Shown one piece after another: positions 18,687 through 26,544 of a DNA stretch of 51,064 nucleotides. The DNA comes from Thermoleophilaceae bacterium (GTDB taxonomy: Bacteria; Actinomycetota; Thermoleophilia; Solirubrobacterales; Thermoleophilaceae), in NCBI GenBank assembly GCA_030447905.1, contig JAUJNZ010000004.1, forward strand, positions 175,181 to 226,244, read 5' to 3'. The position numbers and the translations under genes were made by a program. Under the pieces are notes generated by a model that made no database searches, was not told the origin of the DNA, and was given only the letters and a program-made list of their open reading frames with translations. Position 1 is the stretch's first letter, and each line of letters opens with the position of its first letter.

Positions 18687-19856
18687 GTGACCGATCCCTG
18701 GGTCGACGGGGCGGCACCGGCCATCGCGGTCCGCGCCGAAGCGGAGCTCGAGGCGCTCGTCGGCGTATCGTCTCCGTCGGGGGACGTCAAGGGGGGTGAG
18801 GAGGCGGTGGCCGTCGCCGCGGCGCTGCTTCCCGCCCCGATCGAGGTCGAGCGGCTGCCCTGCTCGTCGCCCGGATACGCGCCCGACTTCCTGGCCCGCT
18901 TGCGCGGCGACGGAGCGCGGCGGCTGCTCCTCCTCGGCCATCTCGACACCGTCGTATCGCACGCGGCCCACCGGGCGCTCACCCGGCGGGACGGCCGCCT
19001 GGAGGGCTCCGGCACGATCGATATGAAGGGTGGTGTGGCGATCGCCCTCGGCGTCATGCGCGAGCTCGCCCAGACGGCCGCGACGGAATCCGGCGCGGGG
19101 TCGCCCCCGCGCTTCGCCGAGGTCGCGCTTCTCCTCGTCAACGACGAGGAGTGGCGACGCCATCCGTTTTCCCACGCCGACCGGTTCGCCGCCTTCGACG
19201 CCTGTCTGTGCTTCGAGGCCGGCGAGCACGGCCCGAATGGGGAGGAGGGGGTGGTGGTGCGTCGCAAGGCCGCCGGAACGCTCCGGGTCGAGGCCCGCGG
19301 CGCCTCGGCGCACTCGGGGTCGGCGCCCGACCGCGGCCGTAACGCCCTGCTCGCCCTCGCCGCGGCCGCAGAACGGATCGCCGCCTTTCACGAGCCCGGG
19401 GGATCCGACCGGCTGAGCGCCGTCCCGACCATACTGCGCTCGGGTGAGGCCTTCAACGTCGTGCCGGCCTCGGGCGAGCTCTTCTGCGACCTGCGCGCCG
19501 ACCGTCTCGAGGCCATCGATCCGGTGGTGGAGGCGGTGCCGGCCGAGGTCGGCGGGGCCCAACTCGAGGCTGAGCTCGTTCGCCGCTGGCCGGGGATGGA
19601 CGCCCGAGCGGCGACGACCGGACTTATCGCCGCGGGCTCCGAGCGCCTCGGTCGCCCGATCGTGGGCGTCGAGCGCGGGGGCGCGAGCGACGCGAGCCAC
19701 GTGGCGACGGTGATCGACCTCACCGTGGACGGTCTCGGCCCTCGCGGCGGCGGTGCCCACGCTCCCGAGGAGTTCGTGCTGCAGGCGTCGCTGCGCTCGC
19801 GCGCCGAGGTGGCGCTGGCGCTCGTGGCCGCGCTGCTCGACCAGGGTCGGGCCTAG
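18687..19856 (+). CDS. M20-family metallopeptidase (CPG2/ArgE/DapE-like)
   Basis: Cytosolic zinc peptidase/deacylase of 389 aa. Metal ligands and catalytic residues are in LLLGHLDTVVS, GSGTIDMKGGVA, LVNDEEW (general base Glu), FEAGE and the C-terminal GGGAHAPEEF. The lid-domain segment GASAHSGSAPDRGRNALL matches the glutamate carboxypeptidase-like branch. GTG 18687 is used because the product begins right at the family N-terminus; the same frame is open upstream into the M23 3' region without homology. The stop codon shares the tetranucleotide CTAG with the end of the convergent dehalogenase remnant. Substrate unknown. Confidence 0.9.
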   Translation: MTDPWVDGAAPAIAVRAEAELEALVGVSSPSGDVKGGEEAVAVAAALLPAPIEVERLPCSSPGYAPDFLARLRGDGARRLLLLGHLDTVVSHAAHRALTRRDGRLEGSGTIDMKGGVAIALGVMRELAQTAATESGAGSPPRFAEVALLLVNDEEWRRHPFSHADRFAAFDACLCFEAGEHGPNGEEGVVVRRKAAGTLRVEARGASAHSGSAPDRGRNALLALAAAAERIAAFHEPGGSDRLSAVPTILRSGEAFNVVPASGELFCDLRADRLEAIDPVVEAVPAEVGGAQLEAELVRRWPGMDARAATTGLIAAGSERLGRPIVGVERGGASDASHVATVIDLTVDGLGPRGGGAHAPEEFVLQASLRSRAEVALALVAALLDQGRA

Positions 19857-20593
19857 GCCCGGCGCCGAGCCTGGGTCCCGAGCCAGTCGGGGATCAGGGC
19901 GCCGATCTATTCGCCCTGGTCTTCCGGGGGAAGTGGCTCGCGTCATCGATCACCGTGGGCTTGTCGGCGGTGGGAAAGAGCGCTTGAACCTGTCGGCCGT
20001 CGGACTCGAGCGGCAGAACCGGGTCGGCATCTGCCCACAGGCCACCACCTCGGAGGGAGGTTCGTTCTTGCAGGCGTCGGCGATGAGGCGGCCGATCGGC
20101 ACGTCGGGCGTTCGCTCGACGAAGGCCGCGAAGCGGTGCCATCCCTCGCTCATACGCTGACGGCCGGTGAACACCCAAGTGTCCAATGGCCACGATCTGG
20201 GCTACGCGCTCGGGAGGGTCGCTACGCGCAGCCCGATCGGGCCGCCCCAATCCTGGACCACGAGCGTGACGTCGCGCAGGTCGAGCTCCTCGAGCAGCGA
20301 AGAATCACCCGTGTGTGGTTGTCGTAGGAGTACCAACCGTCGTCGATCGGCTTGTCGGAGCGACCGAAGCCCGGCAGGTCGAAAACCACCCAGAGGTGCC
20401 CCGCCTCGATGACCGGGCCCATCACCTTGCGGTAGAGATAGGACCGGGTCGGCTCGCCGTGGAGCATGACCACCGCAGCGCCCTCGTCCTCGTCGACGTG
20501 TGTGAGCCGCATCCCGTCCCATGCGCGGTGGCGCGGCTCGTAGTCAAAGCCCGGGAGGTTGGAGAAGCGCTCCGGAGTGCGGTACACCTCCAC
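19853..20593 (-). pseudogene. Decayed haloalkane dehalogenase (alpha/beta hydrolase)
   Basis: Reads as a haloalkane dehalogenase when frames are joined: GTG 20593 starts EVYRTPERFSNLPGFDYEPR, then VVMLHGEPTRSYLYRKV, FDLPGFGRSDKP, the nucleophile region VVQDWGGPIGLR, DTWVFTGRQRMSEGWHRF, LWADADPVLPLE and the histidine region DDASHF. Lesions: a frameshift after NHTRVI (about 20309), further shifts near 20190-20205, an internal deletion of roughly 40-45 residues where SEVVA runs into LWADADP (about 20035), a shift after DASHF (about 19930) and an in-frame TAG in QGE-stop-IGALI (about 19908). The residual C-terminus PDWLGTQARRR reaches 19853. The multiple independent lesions make sequencing error unlikely as the sole cause. 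Confidence 0.87.
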
Positions 20594-20696
20594 CCTCGGG
20601 TGCTACCCGCGCGCGATTCCGCCGAACCAGGCCGGTAGGCCGCACCGGGTACGGGGTAGAGGGTGCAGAGAGCCGAGCGAGACAGGAGGTCGCGGG

Positions 20697-20882
20697 ATGG
20701 CAGAGGAGCGAGCTGAGCAGAGCGAGCCGCCAGAGCAGGCGTCCTTTGACGCCAACCCGCCCGTCGACCCGAGCGAGCCGCAGGTCGGCAACTCGAAGGC
20801 CCGGTTCTTCGTACCGCGCGAGGACGAGGCTCGAGAAGGCCAGGAGGAGCAGCAGGACGAGTCGTCGGAAGACGCCCACTAG
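20697..20882 (+). CDS. Small acidic hypothetical protein
   Basis: A 61-aa, very acidic, Glu/Gln/Pro-rich protein, probably disordered except for a central VGNSKARFFVPRED patch. It is supported by a strong Shine-Dalgarno AGGAGGT 7 nt before ATG 20697 and by codon usage like its neighbours. No family recognised. It stands alone between the dehalogenase remnant (divergent) and the GT-C gene. Confidence 0.6.
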   Translation: MAEERAEQSEPPEQASFDANPPVDPSEPQVGNSKARFFVPREDEAREGQEEQQDESSEDAH

Positions 20883-20993
20883 CAGCGGGCGGCGCTGAGT
20901 CCCGGCCTGGCGAGCGAACGGCGGCCTCCGGCCGATCGCGGCAGCCGCGGCCGGACCTGAGGCCGCTCCGCCCGGATCTGGTAAGCAGGGTGC

Positions 20994-22868
20994 GTGTCGA
21001 CGCTGCTCTCACCACGCGCGGGGCGGGCGCGCGCGCGGCGGGCCACCGACCCCCTCCGCGCGGTCGACCCGGCGCTGGCCCTCGCGCTGGCCCCGGTGGC
21101 GATCCTCGCCCTCGTCGGCTGGGAGCTGCGCTGGGTCAACGAGGACGGCTTCATCTACTTCCGCGTGGTGGAGAACCTGCTCGCCGGGTACGGACCGGTG
21201 TTCAACGCTGGCGAGCGGGTCGAGGCCTACACGAGCCCGGCGTGGCTCGCGTTGCTCGCCGTCGCCGGCGGCCTGCTGCCGTCCGCCGGCCTCGAAGGGA
21301 TATCGGTGGTGCTCGGCGTGGCCCTGTCGGCGGGCGGGCTGCTGGCGGCGTGCGCGGGCGCCCTGCTCCTGCGGCGGGCGCTCGCCCCCGGTCCTACGGC
21401 GGTGGCGCTGCTGCCGCTCGGAGCGCTCGTCGTGGCGGCGGTGCCGGCCTCCTGGGGGTTCGTCACCTCGGGCCTCGAGACGAGCCTCGTGTTCGCGTGG
21501 CTGGGGGCCGCCTTCCTCGGCTTGGCCGGGCTGCTCCAGGCCGAGGAGAGCCCGGTGGTTTCGGCCCGCCGGCAGCGCCGCCCGCTCGCCCTCGCCGTCC
21601 TCGTCGGCCTCGGCCCGCTCGTCCGGCCCGACCTCGTCCCCTTCTCGGCCTGCTTTCTGATCGCTCTGGTCTTGCTCGCCCGTCCGGCAGGCCGCCGCGC
21701 GGCGATCGGCCTAGTGGCCGCGGCGGTCGCCCTTCCGATCGCCTACCTGATCTTCCGCATGGGCTATTTCGCGGCGCTCGTACCGGGCACCGCGCTCGCC
21801 AAGGAGGCGGGCCTGCCCTTCTGGGAGCGGGGGCTCGGCTATCTGGGCAACCTAGTGCTGCCCTACGCGCTCCCGCTGCCGCTCGCGGCGCTCGGCTGGC
21901 GGTGGTGGCGCCTCGTCGGGCCGGCGTGGCGGGAGGGGCGCCGCGGCGCCGCCGCGCTCGCCGCGGCGCCGGTCGCCGGAGCCGTTCTCCACACCCTCTT
22001 CGTCGTTCGCCTCGGCGGCGATTACATGCACGGGCGCATGCTGCTGCCGGGCCTGTTCGCCGCGGTCATGCCGGTGGCGATAGTGGCGCTGCCGCGGCGG
22101 CGTGCGGCCGCGATCGGTCTGACCGCGGCCGTGGTCGTGTGGGCGGGGGTGTGCGCGCTCGCGCTGCGGACGCCGTCGCAGTTCGGTCCCGAGGCCGGGC
22201 GCTGGCAGATCCTCGACCAGCGGGCCAAGCAGCGCGACACGCCCTCGCATCCTCACCCGGTCACGCTCGCCGACCACGATGCCCTGCCGCTCTCCCAGCC
22301 GAGGGTTGGCTACGCGGCGCGGGCGTTGGCGCGGCCGAGGAGAGCGGTCCTCTCGCTCGACGCCCGCGTTCAAAGGCGGCGCGCCCCCGACGGGATCCTC
22401 CCCGTGCAGGTCCCGTCGGCGCTCGACGTGCGAGCGGACCGCTCGGTCACCGCCCGGGTGGTCATCTTCACGGGCTCGATCGGGCGCCTCGGCTACGCCG
22501 CCGGCCCCGAGGTGCGGATCGCCGACCGCCTCGGCCTCGCCGATCCGGTCGCCGCACGGTTGCGGCTTGGTCCCGACCGACCCAATCGCGCCGGGCACGA
22601 GAAGCTGCTCTCCCCGGCCTGGTTCCTCGCTCGCTTCGCCGACCCGGCGTCGGTCCGAGCGAGCCCGCGCTTCGGCGCGAACCCGCGGATCCCGGCGGCG
22701 CGGGCCGCGCTGGGGTGCGGAGAGCTCGGACGCCTGCTGGAGGCGGTCAACGCGCCGCTCACCCCGTCGCGCTTCGTCGCAAACCTGGGCGCGGCGTTCG
22801 AGCTGAATGGGCTGCGCGTTCCCTCAGACCCGGTCGCCGCTCGCCGCGAGCTCTGCCGCGGCGGCTGA
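20994..22868 (+). CDS. Polytopic GT-C glycosyltransferase, AftB/arabinofuranosyltransferase-like
   Basis: Integral membrane protein of 624 aa with about ten hydrophobic helices in the first ~420 residues and a soluble C-terminal portion. The first extracytoplasmic loop carries NEDGFIYFR followed by NAGERVEAYTSPAWLA, and a later loop carries RLGGDYMHGRMLLPGLF; both are characteristic of AftB-like enzymes that use lipid-linked sugars (decaprenyl-phosphoarabinose in mycobacteria). Donor and acceptor here are unknown; Thermoleophilia need not make arabinogalactan. GTG 20994 starts just before the basic N-terminus and first helix. Confidence 0.78.
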   Translation: MSTLLSPRAGRARARRATDPLRAVDPALALALAPVAILALVGWELRWVNEDGFIYFRVVENLLAGYGPVFNAGERVEAYTSPAWLALLAVAGGLLPSAGLEGISVVLGVALSAGGLLAACAGALLLRRALAPGPTAVALLPLGALVVAAVPASWGFVTSGLETSLVFAWLGAAFLGLAGLLQAEESPVVSARRQRRPLALAVLVGLGPLVRPDLVPFSACFLIALVLLARPAGRRAAIGLVAAAVALPIAYLIFRMGYFAALVPGTALAKEAGLPFWERGLGYLGNLVLPYALPLPLAALGWRWWRLVGPAWREGRRGAAALAAAPVAGAVLHTLFVVRLGGDYMHGRMLLPGLFAAVMPVAIVALPRRRAAAIGLTAAVVVWAGVCALALRTPSQFGPEAGRWQILDQRAKQRDTPSHPHPVTLADHDALPLSQPRVGYAARALARPRRAVLSLDARVQRRRAPDGILPVQVPSALDVRADRSVTARVVIFTGSIGRLGYAAGPEVRIADRLGLADPVAARLRLGPDRPNRAGHEKLLSPAWFLARFADPASVRASPRFGANPRIPAARAALGCGELGRLLEAVNAPLTPSRFVANLGAAFELNGLRVPSDPVAARRELCRGG

Positions 22869-23189
22869 GCCGGCCCGCCTGCAAGCACGGTCCGACCCGC
22901 CTCGCGGCGAGCGCCCCGCCGTCGCCGCGCCGCTCCTCCCCCCGTCGAGCGCATGGCGCGTCCTGGCGCGCAGCCCAGCGGGGAAGCTCGGCGGTAAGGC
23001 GCACTCGCGCCTCAGGCCCACTCCGCTCGATCAACCGCGTGTCGCGCGGAAGACCGGATGGAGCGCCGGCGCGCGCGGCCCCGGGCAGGATCTTGCGCAC
23101 GCAGGAAACAGGCGCAGGAGCAGGAACTTTCGCGGCCGATGCAGTTTCTCAAGACATCCGCCGAATGTTTATGTACCCTACCGCCCGTC
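22869..23189. other. Intergenic region upstream of the c-di-AMP riboswitch
   Basis: About 320 bp with no convincing gene on either strand: the open frames are Arg/Pro-rich and match nothing known to me. It presumably holds the promoter for the riboswitch-controlled lysin gene; AT-richer sequence around 23150-23185 (AATGTTTATGTACCCTA) is the most promoter-like stretch. Confidence 0.4.
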
Positions 23190-23326
23190 CAACGCCGAAT
23201 TCGTGCCCTCCCGAGGGCGCGAAACGGGGAACCCGTGGCGGCTTCCAGCCGCAGGGGCGAATCGTCGCCTAAGCGCGACGTAGCGTGATCTTTCCCACGC
23301 GAGCCCGTCAGCTAACCCCGTAGGCC
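23190..23326 (+). promoter_or_regulatory. c-di-AMP riboswitch (ydaO-yuaA leader)
   Basis: The 3' core CCCGTCAGCTAACC..GTAGGC (23305-23325) matches the most conserved segment of ydaO-yuaA RNAs. Upstream, in the right order, are AACGCCGAA (23191-23199), a short hairpin GCCCTCCCGAGGGC (23205-23218), ACGGGGAACCCGT (23224-23236) and GGGGCGAATCG (23253-23263). These RNAs bind cyclic di-AMP and in actinobacteria typically precede genes for peptidoglycan hydrolases, usually turning them off when c-di-AMP is high. The M23 gene starts 27 nt downstream, which fits exactly. Confidence 0.9.
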
Positions 23327-23352
23327 TGAGAGGAAGAAAGGGTTTGCACTCG

Positions 23353-25800
23353 ATGACAGCTCTGCACAGGGATCTGAGCGCCCCGGAGATCTGGCAGCGC
23401 TCGTTCGAGCGCTCGCGCCGCCGCCGCGCCACCGCCCCCAAGCTTCGCCGCCAGGTCGCGCGCCGCAAGCGCGCGTCGACGGCCATGGCCGCGGCCATGC
23501 TCGCCGGCCCCGCCACCCAGTTCGCGGGTGCCCAGAGCCCGAGCCCGAGCACGGGCGGATCGGGGATCGCCTCAGGGTCCCCCGCCAACCGCGCGATCGA
23601 GGGTGGGAATCAAGCCGCTCAAGTCATGCTGAGCATTGGCAGCGCGGGCAACGCGGTGACGGCCGTGCAGAGCAGGCTGGGCATCGAGGCCACGGGCGTG
23701 TTCGACGAGGAGACCGACCAGGCCGTCCGCGTCTTCCAGGGCCACGAAGGCCTCGCGGTCGACGGCGTCGTCGGCCCGCTGACGTGGGGTGCCCTGTTCG
23801 GCGGCTCCGACACGGGCCCGGCGGCCGACACCGGGTCCGGTCCCGTGCTCGTCCCCGCGATCGGTGACGGCGAGCAGCGGACGTCGTTCGCCGTCCGCCG
23901 CGCCTCCAAGGGCGATGCCCAGCAGCTCGAGACCCTGGGTGCCGACCTGCCGAAGCCCGAGGACGACGGTGCCGCACTGGCGGCCATCGAGCTCCGCCTC
24001 CCCGCCGAGGAGGCCGGCGAGGAGGCCTCTGACTCGGGCGGCGAGGAGGCCTCTGACTCGGGCGGCGAGGAGGCCTCTGACTCGGGCAGCGAGGAGCCCT
24101 CCGACTCGAACGTACAGGCGAGCGCCCAGGCGCGCGCCGCCGAGGACTCAGGCGCGAAGGAGGGACGCGTGAGCCTTGCCGTAAGGCCCCACTCCGAGTC
24201 GACCTCCGACTCGGGGTCGACGTCGGGCTCGAGCGACGGCTCCGGCTCGGCCGACGACCCCGACAGCTCGGTGAGCGACGGCGACTCCGGCGCGGGCGGC
24301 GGAGAGGACAGCGAGGAGCCGAGCGGCGGCTCGAGCGGTAGCGAGCCCTCGCGCGGCGGCGAAGAGGAGGCGGGCTCTGACCGCGGCGAAGAGTCGACCG
24401 GCGGCGCGTGTAGCCAGACCCTTAAGTGGCCGACCACGGGCCGGAACATCACCTCGACTTACGGCGACGGGCGCGGCCATGGGGGAGTCGACATCGACGG
24501 AGGTCTCGGCGACGAGGGCAACCCGGTCTATGCGGCTGCGTGTGGCGTGATCAGCCTAATATCACCGAACGGCAGCAACGGTGGCTACGGCAACTTCGTC
24601 TGCGTCAAGCACACCGACCGGTTCGTCACCTGCTACGCGCACCTGAAGGGCTTCGCAAAGGTACGCGAAGGCGACTACGTACGCCGAGGGCAGACCATCG
24701 GGTACGTCGGCAACACCGGTCGGTCGTTTGGGGCGCACCTGCACTTCGAGGTTCGCAACGGCACTCCCTACCGGAGCAGCGGCTGGCCGAGGACCGAAGA
24801 TCCCATGCCGTACCTCAACGGACGCAAGATCCCCGGCCGTGCGGTGCAGCAGTCGTCGGGTGACACCGGCGGACCGAACGAGGAAGAGGCCAAGCAGGCC
24901 TGGACCGCCGCCAGGAGCGAGCCGGCGACCGAGGAGCGGTCGGCCGTCGCCATCGCCACCGACCGGGAGGAGCCGGCCCCGGCGACATCGAGCGAGCGGC
25001 GTGCTTCGGTGGCGGCTGAAACCGAGCCCGCCGAGCCAGTCGCGGATAAGCCCGCGCCTGCGGCGAGCGAGCCCGACCGGGTCGAGCAGCAGGCCGCGGA
25101 CGAGCCGCCGGCCGGCGACGAAGCTTCGGCCCGGGCCGGCGAAGAGGCTCAGCCCGTGACGAAGCCGGCGGAGGAGGCTCCGGCGGACACCGAGCCGGCG
25201 GCCGAGCCGAAGGGCGAGGCCGCGCCGGCGGACGACAGCTCGGCGGAGGCCGACGCGAAGGCTGCCGAGCAGGAGAAGCCTCCGGTCGAGGAGGCCAGCT
25301 CCGATAAGTCCGCGCCGGCCACCGAGGAGTCCTCCGGCGCCGGCGAGGAAGCCGCGCCGCAGAGGGAGGGAGAGGTCGTCACCGACGACGGTGCCGAGTC
25401 GAGCCCCCCGACCCCGGAGGACCCGGCCCCCTCGAACGGCTCCGATCCGTCGACGGGTGAAGACGCGGAGCAGCCCTCCGCGGGCGGGGGCGAGGGCGCG
25501 ACCGGTGAGGGCACGAGCGTCGAAGGCGAGACGGGCCCAGCCGGGAGCGACGGCGACGCTGGATCTCCCACGAGCACGGACGGGTCGTCGTCGGTCGCGC
25601 CGGGCGCGGGGACGACGGCGACCGTCGAGGCTCCGGCCTCCACGGCGACCACGGGCTCGGCCAGCGCCGACGCCGGCGAGGCCCAGACCGCCACGGCCAC
25701 CGCCCCGAGCGAGAGCGCCGCGTCGAGCTCCGACGCCTCTACGGAGGCGTACTTCTCGGCTGAGGAGTCGGACGAAAGCGAGCCCGGCGCCGGCGACTGA
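23353..25800 (+). CDS. Large M23 peptidoglycan hydrolase with PG-binding domain and disordered tail
   Basis: An 815-aa exported cell-wall lytic protein. A long basic N-terminus leads to a weak hydrophobic export segment (AMAAAMLAGPATQFAGAQ), then a PG_binding_1 domain (about 90-150; VTAVQSRLGIEATGVFDEETDQAV), a Ser/Asp/Glu-rich linker with tandem repeats, an M23 domain (about 355-490) with GRGHGGVDIDG and GAHLHFEVRNG, and a ~300-residue Ala/Glu/Pro/Ser tail that should be disordered. ATG 23353 or TTG 23344 could be the start; GAGAGGAAG and AAAGGG precede. A c-di-AMP riboswitch directly upstream links its expression to wall or osmotic status. The tail length is far above that of typical family members. 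Confidence 0.92.
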   Translation: MTALHRDLSAPEIWQRSFERSRRRRATAPKLRRQVARRKRASTAMAAAMLAGPATQFAGAQSPSPSTGGSGIASGSPANRAIEGGNQAAQVMLSIGSAGNAVTAVQSRLGIEATGVFDEETDQAVRVFQGHEGLAVDGVVGPLTWGALFGGSDTGPAADTGSGPVLVPAIGDGEQRTSFAVRRASKGDAQQLETLGADLPKPEDDGAALAAIELRLPAEEAGEEASDSGGEEASDSGGEEASDSGSEEPSDSNVQASAQARAAEDSGAKEGRVSLAVRPHSESTSDSGSTSGSSDGSGSADDPDSSVSDGDSGAGGGEDSEEPSGGSSGSEPSRGGEEEAGSDRGEESTGGACSQTLKWPTTGRNITSTYGDGRGHGGVDIDGGLGDEGNPVYAAACGVISLISPNGSNGGYGNFVCVKHTDRFVTCYAHLKGFAKVREGDYVRRGQTIGYVGNTGRSFGAHLHFEVRNGTPYRSSGWPRTEDPMPYLNGRKIPGRAVQQSSGDTGGPNEEEAKQAWTAARSEPATEERSAVAIATDREEPAPATSSERRASVAAETEPAEPVADKPAPAASEPDRVEQQAADEPPAGDEASARAGEEAQPVTKPAEEAPADTEPAAEPKGEAAPADDSSAEADAKAAEQEKPPVEEASSDKSAPATEESSGAGEEAAPQREGEVVTDDGAESSPPTPEDPAPSNGSDPSTGEDAEQPSAGGGEGATGEGTSVEGETGPAGSDGDAGSPTSTDGSSSVAPGAGTTATVEAPASTATTGSASADAGEAQTATATAPSESAASSSDASTEAYFSAEESDESEPGAGD
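24019..24108 (+). repeat. 24-bp tandem repeats inside the M23 gene
   Basis: Three near-identical 24-bp units (24019-24042, 24043-24066, 24067-24090) and one partial, diverged unit, each encoding EEASDSGG. The first two units are identical and the third differs by one base, so the array is recent and could vary in copy number by slippage, changing linker length. Confidence 0.85.
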
Positions 25801-25837
25801 CGGACGGGCGAAGCCATCGAAGGCTCCGGCGCCTCGC

Positions 25838-25860
25838 CTCCGCCCAGGTCTCGGGCGGAG
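25838..25860. terminator. Bidirectional hairpin between convergent M23 and Nfu genes
   Basis: Perfect 8-bp inverted repeat CTCCGCCC (25838-25845) / GGGCGGAG (25853-25860) with a 7-nt loop, placed between two stop codons 74 nt apart. Serves either direction; no U-tract. Confidence 0.65.
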
Positions 25861-25873
25861 TCGGGGCGTCGAG

Positions 25874-26509
25874 CTACTTCTTGGCCTTCTCGAAGTAGGG
25901 GTTCGTGCCCGAGGCGTGGTCGGTCACGTCGACCACCTGGTGGATCTCGGGAACGTTGTCCTTGATCGCCACCTCGATGCCCTGGCCGAGCGTCACCGTC
26001 GCCATGCCGCAGCCCTGGCAGCCGCCGCTCAGGCGCAGGTAGGCGGACTCACCCTCCACGGCGACCAGGTCGGCGCGGCCTCCGTGGGCGGCGATCGCCG
26101 GGTTGACCTGCTGCTCGAGCACCTGCAGCACCTGCTGGGCGACGTCGCCGCTGAGGTCGGCGGACGCGCCGCCGCCTACCGCGGGGCTCGGGCTCGTCAG
26201 GCCGAGCAGCCTCAGGCCGCCCGCGAAAGGATCCCCCGACCACTCGACGGTGACGCCGCGCAGCTTCTCCACGTCGGGCTCGGGGACCACGATCGTCAGC
26301 TCCCCGTGGGTCTCCACGGCGTCGTCCGGCTCGGCCTCGTCGACCGGCCGCAGGGAGAGGTTGTACGTCCACTCCCCGCCCGAGATCCCCGTGATCTCGA
26401 TCCACATGGCCTGGCGCTCGGGCGTGGGAGCCTGCTCGCGAAAGCCGAGGATCTTCTCGATCGCCTCGTCGGTGACGGCGAGGAGGGTTGTCGAGCCGTC
26501 GATGGTCAT
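25874..26509 (-). CDS. Nfu/NifU-type Fe-S cluster scaffold or carrier protein
   Basis: A 211-aa protein with the NfuA-like two-domain layout: an N-terminal A-type (HesB/IscA-like) domain lacking the ligand cysteines (about 1-110) and a C-terminal NifU domain (about 120-200) with VNPAIAAHGGRADLVAVEG and the cluster-binding CxxC in LSGGCQGCGMA. It delivers 4Fe-4S clusters to client enzymes. The start codon lies 35 bp from that of the divergent ATP-grasp gene, so both share one small control region; the radical SAM enzyme downstream of that ATP-grasp is a plausible client, but this is inference. Confidence 0.92.
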   Translation of the reverse strand: MTIDGSTTLLAVTDEAIEKILGFREQAPTPERQAMWIEITGISGGEWTYNLSLRPVDEAEPDDAVETHGELTIVVPEPDVEKLRGVTVEWSGDPFAGGLRLLGLTSPSPAVGGGASADLSGDVAQQVLQVLEQQVNPAIAAHGGRADLVAVEGESAYLRLSGGCQGCGMATVTLGQGIEVAIKDNVPEIHQVVDVTDHASGTNPYFEKAKK

Positions 26510-26532
26510 GGGGCAAGCGGTCGCGCGCCGCC

Positions 26533-26538
26533 TACGAT
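26533..26538 (+). promoter_or_regulatory. Candidate -10 element (TACGAT) for the ATP-grasp/radical SAM operon
   Basis: TACGAT ends 6 nt before GTG 26545 with no Shine-Dalgarno sequence between, as expected for a leaderless transcript. The opposite strand has TATCGT at the same place, which could serve the divergent nfu gene. No strong -35. Inference from position. Confidence 0.3.
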
Positions 26539-26544
26539 AGCGGT

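Noticed and set aside
19906-19910. In-frame TAG in the dehalogenase remnant as a recoded (pyrrolysine) codon
   Set aside because: The gene carries several other lesions and pyrrolysine is not expected in this kind of organism.
20990-23272. 760-aa open frame on the plus strand over the GT-C gene
   Set aside because: Shadow of the 20994 frame; Arg/Gly/Pro-rich, no hydrophobic segments, no motifs.
24019-24108. CRISPR-like repeats
   Set aside because: The units are contiguous without spacers and encode an in-frame peptide repeat inside the M23 gene.
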